Positions 29,081-38,350 of a stretch of 64,000 bases of DNA are shown piece after piece (position 1 is the stretch's first letter; every line of letters starts with the position of its first letter). Made by a program: the position numbers and the translations under genes. Source of the DNA: Colwellia sp. 12G3 (GTDB lineage: Bacteria > Pseudomonadota > Gammaproteobacteria > Enterobacterales > Alteromonadaceae); the NCBI RefSeq assembly GCF_002836775.1, contig NZ_PJAQ01000012.1, positions 62,001 through 126,000 of the forward strand, given 5' to 3'. A model generated the notes under the pieces. That model did no database searches. It was not told the DNA's origin and was given only the letters and a program-made list of their open reading frames with translations.

Positions 29081-30342
29081 GATACCGCCTCCATAAATTT
29101 ACCGGTAAACTCCATGGCATTCTCTTGGCTAACACCAGCCAAAGTAAAGTGGCTTACTAAAGCTTGCTGGTTTTTATCAACACTCGCACCTAAGTACAAA
29201 ACATCAAACAAGCCAGGGAAGTCTTTGTAAGCACGAGTACAGAAAACGCTTTTGTTCGTAATAGTATTACTTGTATTAGCGGTACTTGAAGGCGTAATTA
29301 AATCATTATTACACTGATATTCACTGACATCATCTTTGCCTGCTCTATTACCGGTACCCGCTCGAGATATTTGTTTCTGATATAAATGATAAAATTTATT
29401 ATCACTTAAGTTTTTTGCCTGCATATAGCGAAATTCAATTTCGACACTACCGGTAAAAAAGTGTGATGAAATATAAGTGTTTTCATCTAAAGAACAATTA
29501 GCTATGGCAGCTAAAATAAGCGCATCTTTTTTATCCGCATTGGAATCCCCCCAACAGCGAATAAAGGGCACTTCAATAACAGGGAACATTGCCTTACCGG
29601 CAAGTTCTTTACTTTGCCAAGTATTATTAAGCAGTGCTTTCATCAATTTATTTTGATTTGAAAATAACTGTGCTGCCATTTGTTGCTTTATATCTTCAGG
29701 CGCTTCTTTATTGTAATCGTGAAATAGTTCAATCAACTTCTCGTGCGGAACTAAGAAGCCAATTTGATTACCTGAGGTAGCGACATTGATACCCACTACC
29801 TGTTCAGATTTATTAACGACAGGTCCGCCACTCATGCCTGAATTGATAGAGCCGGTAAAATGAATACGCTCATTGAAAGATTCTTTTTTCAAGCCATTGT
29901 AAGTACCAGGTACCACAATCATGCCTAAATCATGAGGATTACCTAAAGCAAATAATTTCTCACCTTTAATGGGTTTTGTATCAGAAAGCATAAAATAGGG
30001 CATGTCACCGTCAACCTGACGTTTGACTAACGCTAAATCATTAATAACATCGACACTTACCAAGTCCATTTCAGCAGTGTTGCCTTGGTAGTCTAAGTAC
30101 TCAATGCGATACTTCTCAGGATGGCGTGCATAGCTCGAGATCACATGATAATTAGTGGCAATAATACCATCAGGACTTATCTGAAATCCCGAGCCAATCG
30201 ACGACTTTTCACCGCTGGCTTTATCAATTAATTTAATTTGGTAAAGAGAGGGGGTGAGTTGGGCAAATATTTCTTCAGCTTGCTCAGTGGCAAAAGTAGT
30301 ATGACTTAATAGTATAAAAACTAAGGTAAAAAAAGTTCTCAT
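29071..30342 (-). CDS. Periplasmic trypsin-like serine protease (S1C-type)
   Basis: 423 residues with a signal peptide (cleavage near residue 18). The chymotrypsin-fold triad is intact: His66 in TNYHV, Asp102 in NDLALVK and Ser171 in GMSGGPV. There is no PDZ domain. Instead a C-terminal region of about 220 residues, with several Cys, has no match I recognise. It is upstream of and coupled to the FHA membrane protein. Likely a specialised regulated protease and not a DegP-type housekeeping enzyme. Confidence 0.84.
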   Translation of the reverse strand: MRTFFTLVFILLSHTTFATEQAEEIFAQLTPSLYQIKLIDKASGEKSSIGSGFQISPDGIIATNYHVISSYARHPEKYRIEYLDYQGNTAEMDLVSVDVINDLALVKRQVDGDMPYFMLSDTKPIKGEKLFALGNPHDLGMIVVPGTYNGLKKESFNERIHFTGSINSGMSGGPVVNKSEQVVGINVATSGNQIGFLVPHEKLIELFHDYNKEAPEDIKQQMAAQLFSNQNKLMKALLNNTWQSKELAGKAMFPVIEVPFIRCWGDSNADKKDALILAAIANCSLDENTYISSHFFTGSVEIEFRYMQAKNLSDNKFYHLYQKQISRAGTGNRAGKDDVSEYQCNNDLITPSSTANTSNTITNKSVFCTRAYKDFPGLFDVLYLGASVDKNQQALVSHFTLAGVSQENAMEFTGKFMEAVSWK

Positions 30343-30513
30343 TCATCTTCCTATGGATAACCTATTCATCCATTGTGACATTAAATTAGTATTTGTCACC
30401 TATCAATCACATAAATAGTTAAGCTTGATTTGGATCGTAGTGTGTAAGTGAAAAGCCGCGTATGATTTTGGTAATCATTACGTGGATGGCGTATAGCTTT
30501 AGGAGCGGTTTTT

Positions 30514-31380
30514 GTGAAAAAAATATGTAATATTATTAACGCAGTTATGTTGGCAAGTTTAAGTTATTTAGTCGTTGCCAATGTCGTTGTTGCGCAGCAA
30601 ATTGAAGCATTATGTATTGAAGGAAATACAGACTGTACTTTTGTGTTACTAAGTGAATTAACGAGTCAGCCAAGCAGTGGCGTGAATACTACGGCAAATG
30701 ATAGCCTGATTTTGATCAATGAAAGCCGAGCGATAAAGCGCTTCTCTCCTTTTTCTACTTTTAAAGTACCAAACAGCTTAATAGGACTCGACACACAAAT
30801 AATCAAAAATGCTAAACAGCCATTAACCTTTGATAAAGAAAAATATCCGGTGCAAAAGTGGTGGCCATCTGTGTGGAAGCTACCAGAGTATAACCTTAGT
30901 TCAGCCATTAAATTCTCAATGGTGGCGGTCTATCGTCAACTAGCAACGGATATTGGTCAGCAGAATATGCAATCTTATATCACTAGTTTTGCTTACGGCA
31001 ATCAAGATATATCCTCAGGGCTAGACAACTTTTGGCTTAATGGCAGTATGAAAATATCAGCCGTTGAACAAGTACACTTTTTACAGAAAATGCATCAAGG
31101 CCTGTTAGCGGTAAAAGCCAAAAGTGTGGAGACTTTAAAAGAAGTGATGCTTGTTGAATCTAATGAAAATTATAAAATGTATGCAAAAACGGGTGCTGGT
31201 AAAGCCGACCCAGCAGATAAAAATAGTAAAGTCATGCTCGGTTGGTATGTTGGTTTTGTCGAAAATGGGCAAGGAGTGCATTATTTTGCCTTTAACTTTA
31301 CTCGTGACTCTTATGCAAAAATGAAAGCCCTACGTGTTGGCATTGCTCGGAATCATTTGAAAAAGTTAGGTGTTATTTAA
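30514..31380 (+). CDS. Class D (OXA-type) beta-lactamase
   Basis: Periplasmic serine beta-lactamase, 288 residues with a signal peptide to about residue 28. All class D landmarks are present: nucleophile and carboxylatable lysine S81-T-F-K84, S135-M-V137, Y161-G-N163, Trp174 in FWLNGSMKISAVEQ, and K225-T-G227 with GWYVGFVE after it. The start is GTG with AGGAG eight bases upstream. There is no integron or insertion sequence around it, so it looks resident in the chromosome. Actual hydrolysis of any drug cannot be read from sequence. Confidence 0.92.
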   Translation: MKKICNIINAVMLASLSYLVVANVVVAQQIEALCIEGNTDCTFVLLSELTSQPSSGVNTTANDSLILINESRAIKRFSPFSTFKVPNSLIGLDTQIIKNAKQPLTFDKEKYPVQKWWPSVWKLPEYNLSSAIKFSMVAVYRQLATDIGQQNMQSYITSFAYGNQDISSGLDNFWLNGSMKISAVEQVHFLQKMHQGLLAVKAKSVETLKEVMLVESNENYKMYAKTGAGKADPADKNSKVMLGWYVGFVENGQGVHYFAFNFTRDSYAKMKALRVGIARNHLKKLGVI

Positions 31381-31403
31381 TCTTTTTACGTTGCCAAGTA
31401 TCA

Positions 31404-31457
31404 CTTATTTGACCTAGCGCAAATAAGCGAGGTTTATGGTGCGACACTTTGTCGCAC
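31404..31457 (+). other. Two hairpins after the beta-lactamase gene
   Basis: CTTATTTG (31404-31411) pairs with CAAATAAG (31420-31427), and GTGCGACA (31439-31446) pairs with TGTCGCAC (31450-31457) around loop CTT. Neither is followed by a T run, so factor-independent termination is not assured. Confidence 0.5.
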
Positions 31458-31488
31458 ATTGCCAATTTCACTTTGTTTTCAAATGTAA

Positions 31489-31552
31489 TCACTTACAAAA
31501 TAAGGGGATATCAATTCTATAAATAGAATTCCTTTAATATTAATGTAAGTGA
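31489..31552. promoter_or_regulatory. Nested palindromes directly upstream of the TonB receptor
   Basis: Outer arms TCACTTAC (31489-31496) and GTAAGTGA (31545-31552) enclose a perfect inner palindrome AATTCTAT-AA-ATAGAATT (31513-31530). Their centres differ by one base. The right outer arm ends only seven bases before the receptor start and overlaps the ribosome-binding region. It could be an operator for a dimeric metal-responsive repressor or a translational hairpin. It does not read as a clear Fur box. Confidence 0.55.
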
Positions 31553-31559
31553 ATAGTCC

Positions 31560-33737
31560 ATGAATTTTCCTCTTAAACCTCTTGCTGTCGCAGTTAATCT
31601 CATTGTATTGGGTACTAGTGTTTTAGTGTTTCCTAGCTTAGCATTCCAATCTTCAACAAATATGGCCCAAGGCACTATCAAAGATATCGAAGTTATCACT
31701 ATCTCAAATCAGCGTCATAATTCGCTAACAGATAATCAAAGTTATGCACAAGGTAAAACTACTGAAGCTGATTTAGCCAATTGGTTAGCTTCGGTGCCCG
31801 GCGCCAACATTAACAGTAATGGTCCTATTACCGGCATTGCACAATATCGCGGTTTATTTGGTGATAGGGTTGCCACCTCACTTGATGGTCATCCTATTAT
31901 TGGCGCGGGTCCTAACGCTATGGATACACCGTTAAGTTATTCAACACCACTTATCGTTGATTCTATGACGGTTTATCGTGGCATTGCCCCTATATCTGCA
32001 GGTATGAATACACTAGGCGGCAGCATTGATATTAAAATGCGAAAAGCAGAGGTGATGAACACTGACAATGTACAAGCATCAGGTGATTTGCAAGCGGGTT
32101 ACCGCCGTAATAACAACGCCAGTTCACTTTCCGGTGTAACCAATCTAGCTAAAGGTGATGTTGCGATATTACTGTATGGTAATACTCAAGCTGGCAATAG
32201 TATGGAGAGCGGTGATGGCACCGTTATAACACCAACCGACTTTGATAAAACCCAAGCAGGTTTTGATGTCAGACATTCAGTAGAAAATAATACGGCTGGT
32301 TTAAGTTATCACTACACTAAAACGACCGATTCGGGAACGCCAGCGTTACCGATGGACATTGAATACATTGAAAGCCAGCGTATTAATCTTGATGGTAACT
32401 TTCAACTCACTGATTGGCAAGGTGAGTGGTCTTTAGGTTACCTTGATGCTGATCATGGTATGACTAATTTCCTTATGCGTGCGCATGATCCCATGAAGAA
32501 GCGTCGTAACACCGCCGTTGCAGATACGACTGATTTTAAATTTGTATTAAATCGTGAGTTTAGTTTTGGTGAATTAAGTTTTGGACTTGATGGCTACCTA
32601 GCAAGCCACGACTCTGTTATCACTAACCCAAGTAATGAAATGTTTGAGGTGGTTAATTTTAACAATGTCACAGATGACCGTGTTGCCTTATTTACTGAAT
32701 GGCAAAATACTTATCGCCAAACGACTATTCAGTTAGGTGTTAGAGTGAAACACGCTAAATCAAATGCTGATGAAGTTAGCGGTAACATGGCGATGAATAT
32801 GGCAATGGGCGATATGAACTCAAATATGGCTAGCATGACAATGCCAAGTATGGGCGAATTATTAAGTGATCTTGAACATAATTTCAATAATGCTAACCGA
32901 AAAGTATCCGATACAAATGTCGATATGGCACTAAGCACTCAAACCCAGTTGAGTGAATCTTTATCGCTTTATGTCGGAGTTGGCATTAAAAACCGCGCAC
33001 CATCTTATCAAGAGCGTTACTTATGGACACCAATGGAATCGACGGGTGGTTTAGCGGATGGTCATACCTATATTGGCGATATTAACCTTGAGTCTGAAAC
33101 TGCTTTCCAAGGTGATCTTGGCTTAACTTGGCAAAGTAGCGACTTTATGATTGCGCCACATGTTTTTTATCAAAATATTGATAATTATATTCAAGGTACG
33201 CCAATGGAAATGCAAGATGCTTCCGCTAAAATTCTGGCTTCTATGATGGCTAGCGATGATAACGCGCTTAAATTTAGTAACGTTGATGCTAAGTTATATG
33301 GTGCGGATGTTAACTGGTATTACAATATTAACGATATCTTCCAATTATCGGGTATTGCCAGCTACGTCAAAGGTGAACGTGGTGATATTGATGACAACCT
33401 ATATCGTATTGCGCCACTTAATGGCCAAGTAAGCTTTACCTACCATAGTGATAATATCATTGGTAACTTAACTCTAGTCGCGGTTGCAGCACAAAATGAT
33501 GTATCAGAAACGAATACCGAGCAGGCTACCGCCGGTTACGGTTTAGTCAATATCGATCTTGAGTACTTTGTTACGACAGACTTTACCCTTCGTGGCGGTG
33601 TTGATAACTTACTTGATAGGGAATATCAAAATCACTTAGGTGGTTATAATCGCGTTAAAGAGGTTGAAACGCCAGTAATGCATAGATTACCAAGTGAAGG
33701 TTTGAGTGCTTGGGTAGAAGCAACCTATTCTTTCTAG
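31560..33737 (+). CDS. TonB-dependent receptor with Met-rich segment, possibly for copper
   Basis: Outer-membrane active transporter, 725 residues. Signal peptide (to about 29), plug domain (about 45-165, ASVPGANINSNGPITGIAQYRGLFGDRVATSLDGHPI, with GTLGGSID-like NTLGGSIDIK), then a 22-strand-type barrel ending in Phe (VEATYSF). Residues about 412-436 form a loop with many Met (MAMNMAMGDMNSNM...MTMPSM), and more Met lie elsewhere. With the short plug resembling OprC/NosA-like receptors, this suggests copper or another soft-metal ligand. That is inference. A nested palindrome precedes it and a strong terminator follows. Confidence 0.85.
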   Translation: MNFPLKPLAVAVNLIVLGTSVLVFPSLAFQSSTNMAQGTIKDIEVITISNQRHNSLTDNQSYAQGKTTEADLANWLASVPGANINSNGPITGIAQYRGLFGDRVATSLDGHPIIGAGPNAMDTPLSYSTPLIVDSMTVYRGIAPISAGMNTLGGSIDIKMRKAEVMNTDNVQASGDLQAGYRRNNNASSLSGVTNLAKGDVAILLYGNTQAGNSMESGDGTVITPTDFDKTQAGFDVRHSVENNTAGLSYHYTKTTDSGTPALPMDIEYIESQRINLDGNFQLTDWQGEWSLGYLDADHGMTNFLMRAHDPMKKRRNTAVADTTDFKFVLNREFSFGELSFGLDGYLASHDSVITNPSNEMFEVVNFNNVTDDRVALFTEWQNTYRQTTIQLGVRVKHAKSNADEVSGNMAMNMAMGDMNSNMASMTMPSMGELLSDLEHNFNNANRKVSDTNVDMALSTQTQLSESLSLYVGVGIKNRAPSYQERYLWTPMESTGGLADGHTYIGDINLESETAFQGDLGLTWQSSDFMIAPHVFYQNIDNYIQGTPMEMQDASAKILASMMASDDNALKFSNVDAKLYGADVNWYYNINDIFQLSGIASYVKGERGDIDDNLYRIAPLNGQVSFTYHSDNIIGNLTLVAVAAQNDVSETNTEQATAGYGLVNIDLEYFVTTDFTLRGGVDNLLDREYQNHLGGYNRVKEVETPVMHRLPSEGLSAWVEATYSF

Positions 33738-34082
33738 AGAGGACATTAATAAAACGCTACTTTCCAGATGAATCTATTTTAACATTCAATAAAGCCAATA
33801 TCACCAATATCTTTAATAGTGGTGATATTGGCTTTTTACGGATGACTCATCCTTAATGGCTATCGATTGTAGTTCAAATCGCCATGATAGCCTGACTTAA
33901 TTCAGGCGATATTTTAGATCGAACCCTAATGAATGATTTTAGGCTATTATTACTAATAGCGTGTCTTAATATTAATGTTGGCTTTTTGATTGTGTCACTA
34001 TTATCAAGATAATGATAAAAGCATCATTATTACTAACATAACTAGGTGAAAATAAATATTTCCAATGAAAAAGGAAGTCCTT
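33738..34082. other. Gene-free region before the subtilase gene
   Basis: About 345 bases. The first part holds the receptor terminator. The rest has only a loose 7-bp inverted repeat (GGCTATC/GATAGCC near 33858-33891) and AT-rich sequence that should contain the subtilase promoter. No small gene was seen. Confidence 0.5.
33791..33837 (+). terminator. Terminator after the TonB receptor gene
   Basis: AAAGCCAATATCACCA (33791-33806) pairs perfectly over 16 bp with TGGTGATATTGGCTTT (33820-33835), then T residues. Confidence 0.92.
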
Positions 34083-35918
34083 ATGAGTTTATTAAAATTT
34101 ACTGTTTCAGCACTAACCGTTGCTATTTTATCGAGTGTGTCGGCCAATTCAATGGCAGAGCGCTTTATCATTCAAGTTGATAATAATAACAAAGGTGTCG
34201 TTAAAGCTCTGGCTAAAAAATTAGGTGGTGATGTTCACCTTGATGCCAATGGTTTTATCGCTGCAAGTTTTGCAGGAAAGGATCTTGCTCAAGTAAAAGG
34301 ACTTCTTAGTAACCCACAGATTAAATTAATTGAAGTCGATCAAAAACGTCATTTAATGTCACTTTATAATGATGTTGGCAATCTAATAACGGGTCAAGTA
34401 ATACCTTATGCTGTTGAGCAATCAGAAGCTGACCAAGTTGTTTTTAACAAAAATACGGGGATTAAAGTTTGTATTATTGACTCTGGGTTAGATCACACTA
34501 ATCCAGACTTTTATCGCGATAATGACAATATAACAGGATCAAATGATACCGGCACTGGTAATTGGTTTGATCATGGTGGTCCTCACGGCACTCATGTTGC
34601 CGGAACTATTGGTGCTGATGATAATAGCTTTGGAGTTATTGGGATGGCTCCCGGTGTATCAATGCATATTGTTAAAGTATTTAATGAAGATGGTTGGGGT
34701 TACTCCTCTGATCTAGCGCATGCAGCAGAGAAATGTACAATTGCTGGCGCCAATATTATTAGTATGAGCCTTGGTGGCGGTGGGGCAAATAACACTGAAG
34801 AAAATGCATTTAAGGCATTTACTGATGCAGGTGGTTTAGTGGTAGCGGCGGCTGGTAATGACGGCAATAATGCTCGCTCCTATCCTGCTGGCTATGCTTC
34901 CGTGATGATGGTTGGTGCAAATGATGCTGATAATAATATTGCTAATTTTTCACAATATCCAGCTTGTGAAGTAACTTTTGTTGGTCGTGGCAAACCTAGA
35001 ACTATCAGTGATGAAAATATTTGTGTTGAAGTCACCGCAGGTGGAGTTAATACTTTATCAACTTACCCTGCCGGTATGGCTACATCAGCGAGTATGACCG
35101 CTGGCGATGTTCCCTATGAAAGCTCAGCTATGGAAAATTCGGGCTCAGCAGTGGGAGATACTTATTATATGGGCACAGCTGAAGCAATAGATAATGGTGC
35201 TAACGGTAAGATTTGTGTTATCGACCGTGGTGTTATTTCATTCCATGACAAAGTTAAAAATTGTGAAGATTCATATGGTCTTGGTGCCATTATAATTAAT
35301 AACGTAGCGGGTATGCTATATGGCACTTTAGGTGGTACTAACACAACTAGCATTCCTGCTGTTGGCGCAGCTCAAGAAGATGGCGTTGCTATTCGTGCAG
35401 CAGGTACAGCAACTGTTGATGTTGCCGCAAGCGATTATGGCTATATGAGTGGTACTTCCATGGCAACACCTGCGGTTTCAGGGGTTGCTGCTCTAGTTTG
35501 GTCTAATTATCCTGCTTGTACTGGTGCGGAAATTCGTCATGTATTAAAAGCAACTGCACTAGATGGTGGTGCAGCAGGAAAAGATGTGTATTTTGGTTAT
35601 GGTATTGTCAAAGCAAAAGCTGCCAGTGATTATTTAACCGCTGGGGGCTGTGGTGTTATTACGGATCCAAAACCGGATCCTGAGCCTATAGATGCTATTA
35701 CTTTAACAGCTAGCTTTAAGGGAAAGAAAGTGAACTTATCTTGGTCTGGTCTAGCAGGTACTGCTGTTGACATATTTCGAGATAGTATAAACATTTCGAC
35801 CACAGCCAATGATGGCAGTTATAATGACCGTATAAATGAAAATATCAATTCATATACCTATCAGGTGTGTGAAGAAGGAACCGATACTTGTAGTGAACTT
35901 GTTACTGTTTATTTTTAA
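34083..35918 (+). CDS. Secreted subtilisin-like serine protease (S8) with inserted PA-like domain
   Basis: About 611 residues. Signal peptide to about residue 24, inhibitor-I9-like propeptide (about 26-95), then an S8 catalytic domain with Asp133 (IIDSGLDH), His171 (HGTHVAGT), oxyanion Asn259 (AAGNDG) and Ser459 (SGTSMATPAVSG). Between oxyanion Asn and Ser lies a PA-type insert (about 300-440, KICVIDRG, GAIIINN). The C-terminus after a Pro-rich linker (DPKPDPEPI) is an Fn3-like domain of about 75 residues. An earlier in-frame ATG at 34065 exists, but AAGGAAG lies seven bases before ATG 34083. Likely an extracellular scavenging protease. Confidence 0.92.
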   Translation: MSLLKFTVSALTVAILSSVSANSMAERFIIQVDNNNKGVVKALAKKLGGDVHLDANGFIAASFAGKDLAQVKGLLSNPQIKLIEVDQKRHLMSLYNDVGNLITGQVIPYAVEQSEADQVVFNKNTGIKVCIIDSGLDHTNPDFYRDNDNITGSNDTGTGNWFDHGGPHGTHVAGTIGADDNSFGVIGMAPGVSMHIVKVFNEDGWGYSSDLAHAAEKCTIAGANIISMSLGGGGANNTEENAFKAFTDAGGLVVAAAGNDGNNARSYPAGYASVMMVGANDADNNIANFSQYPACEVTFVGRGKPRTISDENICVEVTAGGVNTLSTYPAGMATSASMTAGDVPYESSAMENSGSAVGDTYYMGTAEAIDNGANGKICVIDRGVISFHDKVKNCEDSYGLGAIIINNVAGMLYGTLGGTNTTSIPAVGAAQEDGVAIRAAGTATVDVAASDYGYMSGTSMATPAVSGVAALVWSNYPACTGAEIRHVLKATALDGGAAGKDVYFGYGIVKAKAASDYLTAGGCGVITDPKPDPEPIDAITLTASFKGKKVNLSWSGLAGTAVDIFRDSINISTTANDGSYNDRINENINSYTYQVCEEGTDTCSELVTVYF

Positions 35919-35959
35919 GCAATGCAAAAGTAATTAGTCATCCTTAATCAGATGAAAAA

Positions 35960-36012
35960 AAAGAGAATGAGCCAAGACTTTAGGTCTTGGCTTTTTTATG
36001 GTCATTCTCTTT
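35960..36012. terminator. Terminator after the subtilase gene
   Basis: AGCCAAGAC (35970-35978) pairs with GTCTTGGCT (35984-35992), loop TTTAG, then TTTTT. An outer pair AAAGAGAATGA (35960-35970) and TCATTCTCTTT (36002-36012) lengthens the structure. Confidence 0.88.
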
Positions 36013-36100
36013 ATCAGAGGGTAACGATAGCGTTTCTAATCACAGTTTAATCCTATATATTGAAACTGATTAACGATAAAGCATTAGGAAGGCGTGCGTC

Positions 36101-36508
36101 ATGATTAATTTTACCCACCAACAAGTTGAGCAATACTTACTTAATCAACCTGAAACCACGTTAGACTTTCCCTTTGGTGATGAAGTTAAAGTATTCAAAG
36201 TGAAAAATAAAATGTTTGCTACGCTAGCGATCGGAAAAATGGGTAAGGGTGATAATGAATTTTCTTCTTCAGGAGAGGCTGATTGGTGGATGAACTTAAA
36301 GTGCGATCCTGATGAAGCCGTTATGCTACGCGATATATTTCCTTCAATCATTCCTGGCTATCACATGAATAAGCGTTTATGGAATACCGTCATTTTAGAT
36401 GGATCAATCCCCAAAGGTGAGATTGAGCGCATGATAGATAGTTCGTTTAGGTTAGTGGTGAGTAAAATGACCAAGAAAGAGCAGCAATCGATCATTATTC
36501 ATCTTTAG
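36101..36508 (+). CDS. MmcQ/YjbR family protein
   Basis: 135 residues, small cytoplasmic CyaY-like fold of the MmcQ/YjbR family (start MINFTHQQVEQYLLNQPETTLDFPFGDEVKVFKVKNKMFA in parts; ending HMNKRLWNTVILDG, ERMIDSSFRLVVSKMTKK). Family members are proposed to bind DNA, but no function is established here. Ribosome site AGGAAGG precedes the ATG. Its 3' end recurs as decayed fragments at 37034, 38203, 41322 and 44639, so this is the only intact copy in view. Confidence 0.88.
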   Translation: MINFTHQQVEQYLLNQPETTLDFPFGDEVKVFKVKNKMFATLAIGKMGKGDNEFSSSGEADWWMNLKCDPDEAVMLRDIFPSIIPGYHMNKRLWNTVILDGSIPKGEIERMIDSSFRLVVSKMTKKEQQSIIIHL

Positions 36509-36600
36509 TCATCATAATTGTAATAGACACAACGGGCATAGATAATGTCAGCTGATCTGACAAAAAAGCCGCTAACTTCTTTTTAATGAGGCTGTACACA

Positions 36601-37032
36601 ATGAAAACGACACTGGTTTTTTTACTGTTACTCACCTGTATTAGCTGTAGTGATGAGGCTGAATTTTACTCGATTGAAAGTTTCAATGACCAATTTACCC
36701 ATGGGTTATTTCTTACAAAATTAATGAATAATAATATCCCGTATCAGTTCGACTACCACATGGGGGAGGATTATGTTTTAGTGCACTTTAGTTTCAAAGA
36801 ACGTTTAATTCAACTGCGTAAAGATAGCTTAACAGAATCAAAATCACTTTCGTTAATACACCTGAAAAATGTGTGTAGTCAGAAAAACTTATCTCAAAAA
36901 CTAAAAGAATCTAATGTATTTCATATGACCTTGAGTAAAAGAGGTATCCCTGTTATTAGAGTGACGAATAACGACCACAGTAGTAAAAATGTATCTGCCA
37001 TTTTAAGTGCATATGATTGGCGCTGTGATTAA
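36601..37032 (+). CDS. Putative small lipoprotein, unknown function
   Basis: 143 residues starting MKTTLVFLLLLTCISCSDEA. This is a short hydrophobic signal with a Cys suited to lipidation at the SC junction, followed by a soluble acidic/basic domain with no match I recognise. An earlier ATG at 36586 overlaps the ribosome site GAGG, which serves ATG 36601 with nine-base spacing. A yjbR 3' fragment begins two bases after its stop. Confidence 0.65.
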   Translation: MKTTLVFLLLLTCISCSDEAEFYSIESFNDQFTHGLFLTKLMNNNIPYQFDYHMGEDYVLVHFSFKERLIQLRKDSLTESKSLSLIHLKNVCSQKNLSQKLKESNVFHMTLSKRGIPVIRVTNNDHSSKNVSAILSAYDWRCD

Positions 37033-37033
37033 T

Positions 37034-37075
37034 ATGACCAAGAAAGATCTGCGGTCAAATTTGGTGCATTTATAA
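37034..37075 (+). pseudogene. yjbR 3'-end remnant 1
   Basis: ATG at 37034 opens 13 codons reading MTKKDLRSNLVHL then stop, aligning with the last residues MTKKEQQSIIIHL of the intact YjbR protein at 36101. No upstream part of the gene remains. It follows the small lipoprotein gene at once. Confidence 0.75.
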
Positions 37076-37298
37076 CGAATCAATAAGTTACCTTAAAGCT
37101 GCATTGAAAGCAGCAGATAAGACAAGCTCATTTTGGTGGCATGAAGCCGACATAAATTAAATATTTTTATGATGTTTATAGAACAATAACCTAAAGTTTG
37201 TTTGCATTTTTTTCAATGTTATCGCATATTTCTTTACTAATATCTCGTCACTAACTCACTTTTTAGATGACAATAGCTAATTCAAAATAGGATGAAGC

Positions 37299-38186
37299 AT
37301 GCCAAATAATAATATCCCAGAAGAAGCATTTGATTGGTACGATGACTATGCACATGGTGGCATGGATCGTCGAACATTTATGAAAAAGTTAAGTGGCTTA
37401 GTCGTACTTGGCTATTCTATGTCTGTTTTAACCTCAGCATTTCTACCTAATTATGCATTAGCAGAGCAAGTATCATTTAACGACTCCGATATAAAGGCAA
37501 GCTACCAGAACTTTCCTTCACCACAAGGCTATGGAGAAGGCAGGGGCTATTTAGTTGTCCCTAATGAAAATACGAAGAAAATGCCTGTAGTATTAGTTAT
37601 CCATGAAAACAGAGGGCTAAATCCCTATATTAAAGATGTAGCACGTCGATTAGCTAAAGCGGGATTTATTGCTTTTGCCCCTGATGCCTTATTTTCTTTA
37701 GGTGGCTACCCAGGCAATGATGATGAAGGTCGAGCAATGCAAAAAACACTTGAACGAGAAAAAATTGAACACGACTTTGTTGCAGCCGCGAACTTTATAA
37801 AATCTCATCCACGTTCTAATGGAAAATTAGGCTGTATTGGATTTTGTTTTGGTGGATACATAGTCAATTATTTAGCGGCAGTTGACAGTAATCTCATTGA
37901 TGCTGGCGTACCCTTTTATGGGACACCAGCAACAAAAGCGCTAAGAAAAAATATTAAAGCACCGTTAATGATTCAATTAGGTGAATTAGATAAACGGGTG
38001 AACGCTTCTTGGTCTGAATATGAAGCTGATTTAACTGCAAATAATGTTGATTATGTTATGCACATGTACAAAAATGCGAATCACGGTTTTCATAACGACT
38101 CAACGGGGCGATACGATAAAAAAAATGCTGAATTAGCTTGGTCAAGATCTATAGCATTTTTTGAGTCAAAGCTGATCTTGAAATAG
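37299..38186 (+). CDS. Tat-exported dienelactone hydrolase family protein
   Basis: 295 residues. The N-terminus carries a twin-arginine motif (DRRTFMKK, RR at 24-25) followed by a hydrophobic stretch, so export by Tat is likely. The alpha/beta-hydrolase core has the DLH triad: Cys183 in GFCFGGY, Asp231 in GELDKRV and His262 in ANHGFH, with Glu103 in HENRG. This is the carboxymethylenebutenolidase family; the actual ester or lactone substrate is unknown. A longer yjbR fragment lies just after it. Confidence 0.88.
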   Translation: MPNNNIPEEAFDWYDDYAHGGMDRRTFMKKLSGLVVLGYSMSVLTSAFLPNYALAEQVSFNDSDIKASYQNFPSPQGYGEGRGYLVVPNENTKKMPVVLVIHENRGLNPYIKDVARRLAKAGFIAFAPDALFSLGGYPGNDDEGRAMQKTLEREKIEHDFVAAANFIKSHPRSNGKLGCIGFCFGGYIVNYLAAVDSNLIDAGVPFYGTPATKALRKNIKAPLMIQLGELDKRVNASWSEYEADLTANNVDYVMHMYKNANHGFHNDSTGRYDKKNAELAWSRSIAFFESKLILK

Positions 38187-38202
38187 TAGTGCTAACGATT
38201 AC

Positions 38203-38343
38203 ATGAATAAATCGACTTGGAACAGCGTCATATTAGACGGCTCAATTCCTCAAGGTGAAATAGAGCGCATGATAGATAATTCATTTAAGTTGGTGGTCAG
38301 TAAAATGACCAAGAAAGATCAGCAGTTAACTTCTGCTAGGTGA
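38203..38343 (+). pseudogene. yjbR 3'-end remnant 2
   Basis: 46 codons and a stop, starting MNKSTWNSVILDGSIPQGE and continuing ERMIDNSFKLVVSKMTKKDQQ. It aligns almost residue for residue with the C-terminal third of the intact YjbR-family protein. The first two-thirds is missing and no ribosome site is present. A truncated duplicate. Confidence 0.88.
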
Positions 38344-38350
38344 GTATTGG

